Source: Ralstonia sp. SET104
GTDB lineage: Bacteria > Pseudomonadota > Gammaproteobacteria > Burkholderiales > Burkholderiaceae
Reading direction: 5' to 3'
Assembly: GCF_003851545.1 (NCBI RefSeq)
Contig: NZ_BHVX01000003.1
Span: 310,001-374,000, forward strand
Length of the DNA stretch: 64,000 nucleotides
This document shows, piece by piece, positions 35,949 through 44,922 of this stretch. Position numbers and translations under genes: made by a program. Position 1 is the first letter of the stretch; the number at the start of each line of letters is the position of its first letter. The notes beneath the pieces are model-generated. The model saw only the letters and a program-made list of their open reading frames with translations, did no database searches and was not told where the DNA came from.

Positions 35949-36614
35949 CTATTGGCTCTCGATCCACTGTATGGCGAAGCGCATCAGTTCCTTGCTGTTA
36001 GTAATATTCAGCTTTTCCTTAATGTTGGCCTGATGTGCCTCGATGGTCTTGATACTCCGGCTCAGTTTCCCGGCAATTTCGCGGCTGCTGAAGCCGAGGC
36101 CGATCAGGTGCAAGACCTCGAATTCCCGTTCCGTCAGGGTCGCAATCGAGCCTGACGGGAGTTTCCTGGGAACCGTCAGGGCCCGCGCCAGCCGGTCATG
36201 CATTGCAGCGCTCAGGTAGATATTGCCTGCCAACACCTCGCGGATGGCACCCATGATGTGTTCCGTGGCCTCGAGCTTCATCAGATACCCATTGGCTCCG
36301 GCGCGCAGTGCGCGTTCAGCAAACAAGGTTTCGTCATGCATGCTGAGGACGAGGATCACCAGGTCCGGGTAGTGTTGTCGCAGCGTTTTGACGAGGTCCA
36401 GGCCGGAGTTCGAATGCAGGCTGAGGTCCACAATGGTCATGTCAGGCTGGCAAGCCATCGCGGCCAGGGCGTCGTCAACACCGGCGGCCGTACAGCAGAC
36501 GTGCAGGTCCTCATGCAAATTCAGCAAATGGGTTAGCCCCTCCCGGATGATCGGGTGGTCATCCACGATCAGGACCTGGGTTGCGCTGTCCTGGCTACAT
36601 GACTTCTCTTGCAT
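35949..36614 (-). CDS. NarL/LuxR-type response regulator
   Basis: A 221-residue two-component regulator. The receiver domain has VLIVDDHPIIREGLTHLL with its acidic pair, the phospho-acceptor Asp in DMTIVDLSLHSNSG and the conserved Lys in NGYLMKLEA. The C-terminal LuxR-type helix-turn-helix is LTEREFEVLHLIGLGFSSRE, IAGKLSRSIKTIEAHQANIK. The start at 36614 is inside the end of the sensor kinase gene (20-bp overlap), so the pair is translationally coupled. Targets are unknown. Confidence 0.92.
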   Translation of the reverse strand: MQEKSCSQDSATQVLIVDDHPIIREGLTHLLNLHEDLHVCCTAAGVDDALAAMACQPDMTIVDLSLHSNSGLDLVKTLRQHYPDLVILVLSMHDETLFAERALRAGANGYLMKLEATEHIMGAIREVLAGNIYLSAAMHDRLARALTVPRKLPSGSIATLTEREFEVLHLIGLGFSSREIAGKLSRSIKTIEAHQANIKEKLNITNSKELMRFAIQWIESQ

Positions 36615-38265
36615 GGCCCGGACTCTCCGGAATCGGATAGCTGATGGCAACCGTAGTGCCGCCCAGGGCATTGCGAGTGACCGTGCACGAGCCGCCGAGG
36701 AGTCTTGCCCGGTGACGCAGGTTGTGGAGTCCCAGTCCCGAGGCGCGCTCCATTTGTTCCGGGTCGATCCCTATCCCGTCGTCACTGATAGACAGCCTTT
36801 GCATTCCGCCTTCCAGCTCCACGTAGATCTTGATGCGCTGGCCATGGCTATATTTCAGCGCGTTATTGACGGCTTCCTGTGTCGCCCGATAAAGGTTGAT
36901 CTGCATTGGCGGATCCAGTAAGTCCACATCTGACGTGATGCAGAGCGTGCAATCAATGCCGTTGAGCGCGCCGGTCGTCTGCGCCAACTCTTGCAGGGCG
37001 GCCGAAAGGCCGCCGGACTCCATGGCGACTGGGTCCAGACCGTGGGCAATCTTGCGAGCCATCATGGATGCCTGCGTCACCAGTTCAACCATGGTAGCCG
37101 CGTCCGCTGCGGCTGGGTTGCCCTGCTTCTGTAGCTTTTGGCTTAATGCGGCGCAGTAGAGGCCCAAGCTGGTGAGGTGCTGCCCGAGGCCGTCATGCAG
37201 TTCCCGGCCAATGAGTCTCTGCTGGCGGTCGCCGATCCGGATCAGTTCCGATTGCAGCTGGCGACGTCTTGCCATCTCTTGCTTCAGTTCGGTGTTTGCC
37301 CGCTGCAAATCCTGGGTGCGCTCTTGCACGCGCTGCTCGAGTTCGATTTGGGATGCCTGCAGGAGGCTATGGATGCGCTTTTCCTGCGCGTGAGCTGCCA
37401 CCAGCAGCAGTCCGGTCACTGCCACGACGTTCGCGAAGACGCACCATCTTACGAGGCTGTCCACCGGCGATTCGGCAGCAAAGGGGCCGGTGCCTTGCGT
37501 GGTGCCCCAGACGGCCATGACCGAGACCATCAAGGTCGAGAGGCTGGTGCCTAGGTGATCAAAGCGCAAAGCCGCCCAGATAATGAAGGGAAGAATCGCC
37601 AGGGCTGCAGGATAGTAGCCATGCCCGGCGAGCTGGGGGGCGCCGAAAATGAGGTAACTCCCCCAGAGGATCGCAACGACCAGTCCGCCCGCTTCCATCC
37701 CCTGCCTGGCGGAGCGGACAGGACTCGGACACGTGAGCAGGTTGAGCAGTGGCGGAGCCACCACAAGCACCCCCATCATGTCACCGAGCCACCATTTCAG
37801 AGAGGCGGCACCGTATTCGTCGACCGACACCTGCCCCCCTGCCAAGAGGGCGGTCGCACCAATCAACGCGCTGACTGCCGTACTGATCGTCGCAGCCAGA
37901 AAAATGAAGGCCAGCACGTCTCTGATGCGATCGAGGGTGACCTGGATCCGGGCGATTCGCTTCAGCAACCATGTCGCCGTCAAGGCTGCCGCCGTTGCGC
38001 CCATGCCAATGACCGCGGCCACTTGCGGCGGTAGGCCCGCCGACATGTTGGCCAGCATAGAGCCAATAGCAATCCCGGGGGCAACTCCGTAACCCATCAT
38101 GAGCAGCGCCACGAGGGCGATGCCGCTGGAGGGCCACACCAGAGACACGGCACCGCCCACAACTGCATAGGCGAGGCCCAGCTTTGCACCCGCGAAATAT
38201 GCCAAAGCAACCAATCCAGTGTGAACGACGAGGCGGAGCCGCGAACTGCGCGGAATGATTGCCAT
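36595..38265 (-). CDS. MASE1-domain sensor histidine kinase (HisKA_3 type)
   Basis: A 556-residue inner-membrane kinase. The N-terminal 300 residues form a MASE1-type sensor with eight or so hydrophobic segments (ALAYFAGAKLGLAYAVVGGA, VSLVWPSSGIALVALLMMGY). A coiled-coil linker (LQASQIELEQRVQERTQDLQ) follows, then the dimerisation His in GRELHDGLGQHLTSLGLYCA and an ATPase domain with ATQEAVNNALKYSHG, SDDGIGIDP and GLGLHNLRHRARLLGG. The ATG at 38265 is a guess; the frame is open 120 bp further upstream. It would phosphorylate the response regulator that overlaps its end. The MASE1 signal is not known in general. Confidence 0.9.
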   Translation of the reverse strand: MAIIPRSSRLRLVVHTGLVALAYFAGAKLGLAYAVVGGAVSLVWPSSGIALVALLMMGYGVAPGIAIGSMLANMSAGLPPQVAAVIGMGATAAALTATWLLKRIARIQVTLDRIRDVLAFIFLAATISTAVSALIGATALLAGGQVSVDEYGAASLKWWLGDMMGVLVVAPPLLNLLTCPSPVRSARQGMEAGGLVVAILWGSYLIFGAPQLAGHGYYPAALAILPFIIWAALRFDHLGTSLSTLMVSVMAVWGTTQGTGPFAAESPVDSLVRWCVFANVVAVTGLLLVAAHAQEKRIHSLLQASQIELEQRVQERTQDLQRANTELKQEMARRRQLQSELIRIGDRQQRLIGRELHDGLGQHLTSLGLYCAALSQKLQKQGNPAAADAATMVELVTQASMMARKIAHGLDPVAMESGGLSAALQELAQTTGALNGIDCTLCITSDVDLLDPPMQINLYRATQEAVNNALKYSHGQRIKIYVELEGGMQRLSISDDGIGIDPEQMERASGLGLHNLRHRARLLGGSCTVTRNALGGTTVAISYPIPESPGHAREVM

Positions 38266-38746
38266 TGCTCGCTTCAAATCCTGGAACAACCACCGGAACG
38301 TCAGGCTTTTTCTCGTTAGCCGCAATGACAATACGCTTGCGAAAGTGAGTACCCGACGTCCCTGTGGCAAATCACGTGCTTGCACCGAATCAGGGCTTGG
38401 CGACGTGCTGCGAAACCGTGATGCCGCAAGACTACGTATGAATTTATGTCAGAACCCCCCTGTGCGGTAAGGATTATGTCGTCCGGGTTCGACCGAGATT
38501 CCGTATGAGCGCGAGCGCCATCGTTCCGGGTTTCGGGGCCGCTGCCAGAATCGGGGCGCAGCCCAAGAGGGCGGAGCCCGCCTTGCCGCCGAATAGGGCA
38601 ATCGCCTAGCCTCTTTTCGGAAAATTGCCTTATTCAAGCGCTTGCCGTCAGGGCATACATTGAGGTGGCACGAAGTTGTGGCACACAAACTGGCGCGAAA
38701 AGTATTCACGTCGGGTTCTTGCAACCACCTGAATAGGAGGTGAGAA
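38266..38746. other. intergenic region between the sensor kinase and a small exported protein
   Basis: These 481 bp separate two divergently read genes and should hold both promoters. A possible N-terminal extension of the kinase runs from 38265 to 38385. I see no other gene. AGGAGG occurs at 38737-38742 and serves the small exported protein. Confidence 0.5.
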
Positions 38747-39010
38747 ATGGTAAAAACTATTTTATTGCTCGCTGCAGTGGGTGCGGCGCTTGGCGCCGGG
38801 GTAGCCAATGCCAGCACCGGGGCGCGAGATGTGTACACCGACGGCGCTAGCACGATGGGGGCGCGGGATCCTTATACCGACGGCGCTGGCACGATGGGGA
38901 CGCGAGACCCATATACCGACGGCAGCAAGGCCGGGCGGTTCGATGTCTACACAGAGGGTATGGACATCTCTCGGCCGAATGACTGCTATCCGAATTGTGG
39001 TACAGAGTAG
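38747..39010 (+). CDS. small exported protein with tandem 13-residue repeats
   Basis: An 87-residue protein with a strong ribosome site (AGGAGG) and a clear Sec signal peptide (MVKTILLLAAVGAALGAGVA, cut after ANA). The mature part starts with three consecutive 13-residue repeats: TGARDVYTDGAST, MGARDPYTDGAGT, MGTRDPYTDGSKA. A weaker fourth unit, GRFDVYTEGMD, follows. The mature tail has two cysteines (CYPNC). It would be a small periplasmic or secreted acidic protein. I know similar repeat proteins from Burkholderiaceae genomes only as uncharacterised. A terminator hairpin follows. Confidence 0.8.
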   Translation: MVKTILLLAAVGAALGAGVANASTGARDVYTDGASTMGARDPYTDGAGTMGTRDPYTDGSKAGRFDVYTEGMDISRPNDCYPNCGTE

Positions 39011-39060
39011 TAAATCGGATGAACCGAGATTGCGTCAGTGCGGATGGGTTTATGCGACAC

Positions 39061-39091
39061 GAGCCAGAAATGCAACGGACGTTTCTGGCTC
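39061..39091 (+). terminator. rho-independent terminator-like hairpin
   Basis: GAGCCAGAAA and TTTCTGGCTC form perfect 10-bp arms around an 11-base loop, 51 bp after the small repeat protein, followed by the AT-rich AATTTCATATT. Confidence 0.7.
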
Positions 39092-39601
39092 AATTTCATA
39101 TTCCCGAGCAATCGTAATTTCCGGTGGCCAGTTCAATCGCCTTGGCATGCCCATCTTTTGAAGACGGTGCCATGAAAACAGTATGCTCAGAACGGCGGCA
39201 AGTGGTGAAGCAAGTCATCGTGGATTTGCAGTCGGTGCAGATCACAGCCCAGCCGAACACCCTACTCGCTCACGATGCGACGATCCACACATCCCCCACC
39301 CCCACTGTGACGCTCGCGTGACAAGGCAACACCAAAGTTGCATGGCCAAAGGGAATGGTTACCAACATTACTTAGCCAAACTCATTACACCTACTGCACT
39401 ATCAAGAGCAGTTTTGGTCATGCCGATACTGTTCCTCGCTCCCTCACCTTGCGAAGGAGATCAATACTGGAGCCCCGGGTTGCCCTCTCGGATCCTAGTG
39501 ATTTCGGCTAACGGGAATCTCTTGTGCAGTCAAGCGGAGTCGTTCGTATTTGCAGAAACAACCCGCTTTTTTTATCCAGTGATCTCAATCAAAAAATAAA
39601 C
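39092..39601. other. intergenic region upstream of the chemoreceptor gene
   Basis: No gene can be supported in these 510 bp. A 49-codon frame from an ATG at 39172 lacks a good ribosome site and recognisable similarity. The chemoreceptor promoter should lie in the last 200 bp, but I could not identify a clear sigma-28 or sigma-70 site. Confidence 0.4.
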
Positions 39602-41323
39602 ATGAATATTGCTAACCTGAGAATCGGCGTGCGCATAGGCGTGGGCTTCGGCTTCGTGTTGACGCTGATGGGGGCGCTGATCGCCGTCGGGCTGATACGG
39701 CTGGCCAGTATCGGCACGATCAGCGACGAGATCATCCATGAGGTGTGGGTCAGGGCAGACAGCGCGCATGTCGTCAATGCCGGAACGCGTGCCAACGCGC
39801 GACTCACGATGCAGTTGCTCATCACGAGTGATCGCAACAAGATTACAGCGATCCGCCGTGAGATCGACGACAACAAGGCGGTCATCGACAAGGCGATCGG
39901 GACACTCGATAAGCTTGTTAAGAGTGCCGAAGGCAAGGCTCGACTGGCACGGATCAAGGACACACGCGCTGCCTATGTGGCATCGTTCAGCAAGGTAATC
40001 AGCCTAGTGGAGCAGGACCAGCGCGATCAGGCGAGCGCGCTGATGACCAGCGAAACCCTTGCCGCACTCGACCGTCTTCAGGAAGAAATCTCGGGCATCG
40101 TCCAATTGCAGCAGCGGCTGGTGGACGAACGCGGCGCCGAAGCAAAGGTGGATATCGAATCGGCGCGCGGGCTGATGCTGATGCTGGGACTTGCAGCCGT
40201 TGTCGTGGGCATGGTTTGCGCATATCTCATCACGCGTTCGATCACGCGGCCGTTACAAGAGGCAGTGCACGTTGCGCAGACTGTGGCCGCTGGCGATCTC
40301 ACGAGCCACATCCAGGCACAGGGCAGTGACGAAACCAGTCAGCTGCTGCTGGCGCTTGAGCGCATGAACGAGGCGCTGAGAAAAATTGTCGGCGAAGTGC
40401 GCACGGGTACCGACACGATCGCCACCGCATCGAGCCAGATCGCGCAGGGCAATATCGACCTGTCTTCTCGCACCGAAGAACAGGCGGCATCGCTTGAGGA
40501 GACCGCCTCCAGCATGACGCAGTTGACCGAGACCGTGCGGCAGAACGCGGACAACGCACAGCAGGCAAACGCGCTGGCTGCGCGTGCGACCGAGATGGCG
40601 GACGCGGGTAACGAAGCCATGCAGAGCATGGTCAGCACCATCGAAAAGATCAGCGGCAGCTCAACCCAAATCTCCGATATCACGGGCGTCATTGAAGGTA
40701 TCGCGTTCCAGACAAACATTCTTGCGCTCAATGCTGCCGTTGAAGCGGCGCGTGCAGGCGAACAAGGGCGTGGATTTGCGGTGGTGGCCAGCGAGGTTCG
40801 CACCCTGGCGCAACGGTCCGCTGCCGCAGCGAAGGAGATCAAGGAGCTGATTGGCTCGTCGGTGGCAACGATTCAGGATGGCGCGACGCAAGCTGCGGGC
40901 GTTAGCGCGACCATCGGTCAGGTGAAGGAATCCATCAAGCGGGTTTCCGATATCGTCGGCGAGATCGCTGCGGCTTCCGAAGAACAGCGCCAGGGCATCG
41001 AACAGGTCAATCAAGCCGTGGTGCAGATGGACGAGGTGACGCAGCAGAATGCCGCGCTTGTTGAGGAGGCCGCTGCGGCAGCACAGTCGCTTGAGGAGCA
41101 GGCACGAAATCTGACCACTGCCGTGTCCGTGTTCAAGCTGGCGGATGCTCGCCCTTCAGATCGGACGGTCGTTGTGCAAAACCGGCCGCAAGTCTCCGTT
41201 CGCAGTACGCCGGTTAAATCGCTGGTTCGGAAGGCGGCCCGGCAATCAACCAATGCTGTAACGGATGCCCCGGCACTCGCGTTGGCGAAAGGCGGTGCTG
41301 AGCAAGGATGGCAGACGTTCTAA
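39602..41323 (+). CDS. methyl-accepting chemotaxis protein
   Basis: A 573-residue chemoreceptor. It has a first membrane helix at residues 10-32, a periplasmic four-helix-bundle sensor to about residue 188, a second membrane helix ([20 protein letters not shown]) and a HAMP linker ([20 protein letters not shown]). The cytoplasmic signalling domain has the hairpin tip [36 protein letters not shown]. The C-terminus ends in GWQTF, an xWxxF motif like the NWETF tether that docks CheR/CheB in enterobacterial receptors. The ATG at 39602 is chosen because the membrane helix starts soon after; it has no strong ribosome site. Ligand unknown. Confidence 0.93.
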   Translation: MNIANLRIGVRIGVGFGFVLTLMGALIAVGLIRLASIGTISDEIIHEVWVRADSAHVVNAGTRANARLTMQLLITSDRNKITAIRREIDDNKAVIDKAIGTLDKLVKSAEGKARLARIKDTRAAYVASFSKVISLVEQDQRDQASALMTSETLAALDRLQEEISGIVQLQQRLVDERGAEAKVDIESARGLMLMLGLAAVVVGMVCAYLITRSITRPLQEAVHVAQTVAAGDLTSHIQAQGSDETSQLLLALERMNEALRKIVGEVRTGTDTIATASSQIAQGNIDLSSRTEEQAASLEETASSMTQLTETVRQNADNAQQANALAARATEMADAGNEAMQSMVSTIEKISGSSTQISDITGVIEGIAFQTNILALNAAVEAARAGEQGRGFAVVASEVRTLAQRSAAAAKEIKELIGSSVATIQDGATQAAGVSATIGQVKESIKRVSDIVGEIAAASEEQRQGIEQVNQAVVQMDEVTQQNAALVEEAAAAAQSLEEQARNLTTAVSVFKLADARPSDRTVVVQNRPQVSVRSTPVKSLVRKAARQSTNAVTDAPALALAKGGAEQGWQTF

Positions 41324-41746
41324 TGAGTCTGACGGCACGACTGGCGAGCGGGCGCTTGCCGGCCAGTAGCCGACGTTGGCACCACAGCGGTTAGCGGCGC
41401 TCCGAGACCGGATGCTGCCATCCGAGATGAAGAATTGCGAACGGCCGCGTTGTTCTGCGGCCGTCGACGGAGTTGCATTACAGCGCGGCTGGCGAGCGTC
41501 AGGTCGCCATTCGCATAGGGCTCCGACGATACATCGATGACAGGCTGCCAAGCAGCTCAACCGGCACGGCTAGCCCGCGGCGCTGCCTGGGCACCATCAT
41601 CTATCGGGCAGGCGCCAAGCGTTCCATAATAAAAAAGTGAGATCAACCGGAGACAGCGCTTCTGGATCCACGCCAGCCTCTCCCAAGTTGGCGAGTGCAG
41701 ATGCTCTTGGATCCACACGTTGCCTTCATTCTGCCAGGAGACCTCC
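41324..41746. other. intergenic region with a hairpin
   Basis: These 423 bp contain no convincing gene. A hairpin with 8-bp arms (ACGGCCGC and GCGGCCGT, 41441-41464) may terminate chemoreceptor transcription, but it has no T-tract and lies 118 bp past the stop. Confidence 0.4.
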
Positions 41747-42199
41747 ATGACCCATACTCAAGACAGTATCGTTCCCGTCCTGAATCACCTGATCGAGGTC
41801 AGCAAGGATGACGAGTTGAGCTGCAGCTCGGGTGCCCGCGAGGTAAACGACCCCCAACTGCGGGACATCCTGACAGGCGCTGCACAGTCCTGCCGCTCGT
41901 CGGTTCAGGAGTTGCAGAAGCTCGTCAGTTCGCTCGGAGGCCAGCCACATGACCGCGGCAGCATGAATGGCACCCTGCATCGGGGCTGGATGGAGATCCG
42001 GCACCTGATCACGCCGAACGATGACGATGTCGTATTGAAGATGTGCGAGCGCGAAGAGGACATGGCCAGGCGCGCATATCAAACGACGCTACAAAAAGAC
42101 CTGCCGGCGGAGATTCGCGCGGTCGTTCAGCGACAATACGAGAACATCGAATTGCATCGCGAACGTATCCACGCCATGCGTGGGATGCAGATTCATTGA
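41747..42199 (+). CDS. PA2169/DUF2383-family four-helix-bundle protein
   Basis: A 150-residue soluble protein with a good ribosome site (CAGGAG). It matches the DUF2383/PA2169 pattern: an N-terminal helix VLNHLIEVSKDDELSCSSGA, a second helix with LRDILTGAAQSCRSSVQELQ, SLGGQPHDRGSMNGTLHRGW, and a final helix with ENIELHRERIHAMRG. The fold is ferritin-like, and members are often stress-induced, but no activity is established. It stands alone. Confidence 0.85.
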   Translation: MTHTQDSIVPVLNHLIEVSKDDELSCSSGAREVNDPQLRDILTGAAQSCRSSVQELQKLVSSLGGQPHDRGSMNGTLHRGWMEIRHLITPNDDDVVLKMCEREEDMARRAYQTTLQKDLPAEIRAVVQRQYENIELHRERIHAMRGMQIH

Positions 42200-42401
42200 C
42201 TCGGCCGTTGCGAGAGCGCTTACTTGAATTCGGGAACCGCGGCTCGCGGCAATTGAGTTGGCAGCGCAATACCGATGGCATTACGTCTTAGTGGGAGCCC
42301 AGTCGAGCGGCTCGCAGCTCATTCAAGAGTTGCCCCCGCACAGCGTCATGACAGTCACGCTCTGCAAGCCCAAGGGCGACAAGGTGGTGCGACTCACCCG
42401 C

Positions 42402-42435
42402 ATTACCTGCCTCTTCTCAACGGGGCAGGTAATGA
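42402..42435. terminator. long hairpin downstream of the DUF2383 gene
   Basis: CATTACCTGCC and GGCAGGTAATG form perfect 11-bp arms around a 12-base loop. It lies between the DUF2383 gene and the converging recombinase fragment. There is no T-run, so terminator or recombination-site function cannot be separated. Confidence 0.45.
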
Positions 42436-42464
42436 TCCGCGCAGCGCTCCGTGGCTGGCCGAGT

Positions 42465-42779
42465 TCATCTACGTCCGGCTGGCGTTGTGGTGTCGAGTGA
42501 CTCGGTGAGAGAGCGGAATTGAGCGCCCTTCTCCTCTATTCGTTCGATGATGCGCAACAGGTTTTTCAGCGAACGCGCGATGCGGTCAAGCTTGTAGACG
42601 ATGACCTGATCACCGGGCTTGAGCATGCGCAGAAGTTTCTCAAGCTCTGGCCTTCCTACGGTGCTCCCACCGCTTCGCTTCTCGGAAAAAATAAAACCGA
42701 CGCCGGATTTCTCCAGTGCGTCGGTTTGAGGGTGGGTCTCTTGTTCCTGCGTTGAGACCCGTGCGTAGCCGTACAACAT
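42465..42779 (-). pseudogene. serine recombinase (resolvase/invertase), C-terminally truncated
   Basis: A 104-residue catalytic domain fragment. MLYGYARVSTQEQ carries the nucleophilic Ser, GRPELEKLLRMLKPGDQVIV and KLDRIARSLKNLL carry the conserved Arg residues, and the frame ends at SLDTTTPAGRR with a stop. Intact enzymes continue with a helix (MFGAFAEFER) and a DNA-binding helix-turn-helix; neither is found. The gene stands at the left edge of the compositionally distinct hmf block, so it probably belongs to the element that brought in or rearranged that block. Confidence 0.8.
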
Positions 42780-43034
42780 AGACCCCCTCGAAACTTATTG
42801 TTTCTGGCAGTCTAGCTTGGCTAGGCAGGTATGGCGGAGCGGTGAGTCTGGGGCAGGTTCGTCTCACCCCACTGCCCTGCTAACAGGGAAATTTGCAGGG
42901 AATTCGAACGTTAACCGCCCCAGAATTTGTGGCAGCGCCCCGGCTTCGTGCAGATGCCAATGAGATGCCCGGCACGCCTGCCGACTTGGAACAGGGAATA
43001 ACAAGGAAACCGTCGCAGCAGGTAAGCACGGCGA

Positions 43035-43463
43035 ACCGCGCAGTCCCCGTCGCCATGTCGAGCGAGCGTGCGACGAGCCTGCCTGCCTCCACCGCTGCAC
43101 TCACACCGCTGCACACAGCTCGGCGATACCGCTCGCAAGCGTCAACGGCTCCAGCACGAGCTGAATGGAGCCCCCACAAGGCAGGCCAAAGCGATACGCC
43201 TCTTGCACGCTGACGCCGTACTTCAACGCGGGCGGCCTTTCCTGTTCGATGCCTCGCTACCGCACGCGATCGATCAGATCGTCTTCGATGCATCCGCCCG
43301 ACACCGCCCCGACCACATGCCCATCGGCGCGCACGGCGAGCATCGCGCCTACGGGACGCGGCAACGATCCCCAGGTCTTCACCACGGTCACCAGCAGCAC
43401 GCGATGCCCGTCTGCCAGCCATCGCGCGCTGCTTTTCAGGACATCGAGATCCACGCTGTCCAT
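43035..43463 (-). pseudogene. XdhC-family molybdenum-enzyme maturation factor, broken
   Basis: The start is normal (GGAGG, then MDSVDLDVLKSSARWLADGH) and the first 68 codons match XdhC/CoxF: LLVTVVKTWGSLPRPVGAML and GAVSGGCIEDDLIDRVR. A TAG then interrupts the frame, but similarity continues in frame (ALKYGVSVQEAYRFGLPCGG, SIQLVLEPL). A one-base shift follows after ELCAAV, with ARSLDMATG in the next frame, and the gene ends about there instead of reaching its NAD-binding half. XdhC proteins insert sulfurated molybdenum cofactor into xanthine-dehydrogenase-type enzymes. It begins 20 bp after the aldehyde dehydrogenase gene. Confidence 0.85.
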
Positions 43464-43482
43464 TGCCTCGCCTCCCTGCCAT

Positions 43483-44922
43483 TCACCGCAATGGCGCGAT
43501 ACCTTCCGCAACGCCCGACGGCATGCAGATGTGCTTCAACTCGGTGAAATCCGCAAGCGCATCGTAGCCGTGCAGCCGACCCAGTCCGCTTTGGCGATAC
43601 CCGCCCGTTTCGGCTTCGGCGAAAAGCTTGTTGTGGTCATTGATCCACACAGTGCCATTGCGCAGCGCACGCGCGACGCGGAACGCGCGCGCTCCGTCGT
43701 GCGTCCAAACGCTTGCCGAGAGACCAAAGACCGTGTCGTTGGCTTTCTCGATCGCTTCCATTTCGTTCTCAAAGACTTCCAGCGTGACGAACGGGCCAAA
43801 GATCTCGTCCTGACAAAAGAACGCCTTCGGATCGCCATGTTCGACGAGCGTCGGCGACAGAAACGCGTGCCCCGAGCAAGTGCCTCGCAGCAGCACGCGC
43901 TCGGCCATCCCGCACGCGCGTTCGATCGTCCGTGCCACCGCATCGCGCGTCGTGCCGTCGATGAGCGCGCCGATATCCGTTGCGTGATCGATGCCCGGCC
44001 CGACCCTCAGCGACGCAAGCGCCGACGCGAGGTGCTCGCGCATTTGCGCAGCGCGCGATGCATGAACCAGCACCCGGCGTGCAGCCGTGCATTGCTGCCC
44101 CGAGATGATCGTCGCGGCGCGCGCGAGGCGTGGAGCAACCGCGGCGATATCAGCATCGTCGAAGACCACGCAGCACGATTTGCCGCCGAGTTCGAGCGAC
44201 AGCTTCTTCATGCTGTCGGCGGCCGCGGCCATGATCTTTTTGCCGGTCGCTGTCGATCCCGTGAAGCTGACCACATCAACGTCGTGAGAATCCACGAGCC
44301 GCTGGCCGGCGGCGTGTCCGTGCTCGTTGACCAGATTCACCGCGCCGCTGGGCAACGCCGTGTGTTCGAAGCAGCGCAACATCGCGGCAGTGAGCAACGC
44401 GGTTTGCGCTGCCGGTTTCACGATCGCGGTGCAGCCCGCCGCAAGCGCGGGGGCGAGCGAGCGCACGAGCAACACGGCCGGCGCATTCCACGGCACGATG
44501 ATCGCGGCGACGCCGGCCGCTTCGCGCAGCATCGTCGATATCCTGCCCGGTTCGGGTTCAAGGACGTGTCCCGCGATATGCCGCGCGAGTCCTGCGTAAT
44601 AGCGCACTTCTGATATGGCGCCCGCAATCTCGCCGCGTGATTGCGCGATCGCCTTGCCATTCTCGCGCGTGAGCAGCGTTGCGAGCGTGTCGTGTTCGGC
44701 TTCGAGCGCCGACGCCCAGCCGAGCAAGACGTCCTGGCGCAAACGCGCGTCCTGCGCCCATGTTGTGCGATCGAACACGTGGCGCGCGGCGGCGATGGCG
44801 GCATCTGCTTCGCCCGATCCGCCGTCGGCGAACCGGCCGATGGCCTCGCCCGTCGCGGGATCGATGCTGTCGATGTTGGGCGTGCCGGTCCATTCGCCGG
44901 CAATCCAGTGTCGTGCGTTCAT
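43483..44922 (-). CDS. NAD(P)-dependent aldehyde dehydrogenase, probably furan aldehydes
   Basis: A 479-residue aldehyde dehydrogenase. Visible are the NAD-site AAIIVPWNAPAVLLV, the Rossmann-type FTGSTATGKKIMAAA, the general base Glu in LSLELGGKSCCVVFDDAD, the catalytic Cys in SGQQCTAARRVLV and the C-terminal NDHNKLFAEAETGGYRQSG. AAGGA precedes the ATG at 44922. The start overlaps the LysR stop by 4 bp. In an hmf cluster this enzyme would oxidise furfural or HMF to the acid; this is inferred from context. Confidence 0.85.
   Translation of the reverse strand: MNARHWIAGEWTGTPNIDSIDPATGEAIGRFADGGSGEADAAIAAARHVFDRTTWAQDARLRQDVLLGWASALEAEHDTLATLLTRENGKAIAQSRGEIAGAISEVRYYAGLARHIAGHVLEPEPGRISTMLREAAGVAAIIVPWNAPAVLLVRSLAPALAAGCTAIVKPAAQTALLTAAMLRCFEHTALPSGAVNLVNEHGHAAGQRLVDSHDVDVVSFTGSTATGKKIMAAAADSMKKLSLELGGKSCCVVFDDADIAAVAPRLARAATIISGQQCTAARRVLVHASRAAQMREHLASALASLRVGPGIDHATDIGALIDGTTRDAVARTIERACGMAERVLLRGTCSGHAFLSPTLVEHGDPKAFFCQDEIFGPFVTLEVFENEMEAIEKANDTVFGLSASVWTHDGARAFRVARALRNGTVWINDHNKLFAEAETGGYRQSGLGRLHGYDALADFTELKHICMPSGVAEGIAPLR

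Noticed and set aside
42780-43034. Possible res or crossover site of the truncated recombinase
   Set aside because: Short inverted repeats (GGTGAG...CTCACC) are present, but no set of subsites with the usual spacing could be recognised.
42880-43482. A 200-codon frame on the minus strand across the xdhC region
   Set aside because: Most of it is an alternate frame of the broken xdhC. Only a short part (around ARSLDMATG) is the shifted continuation of that gene.
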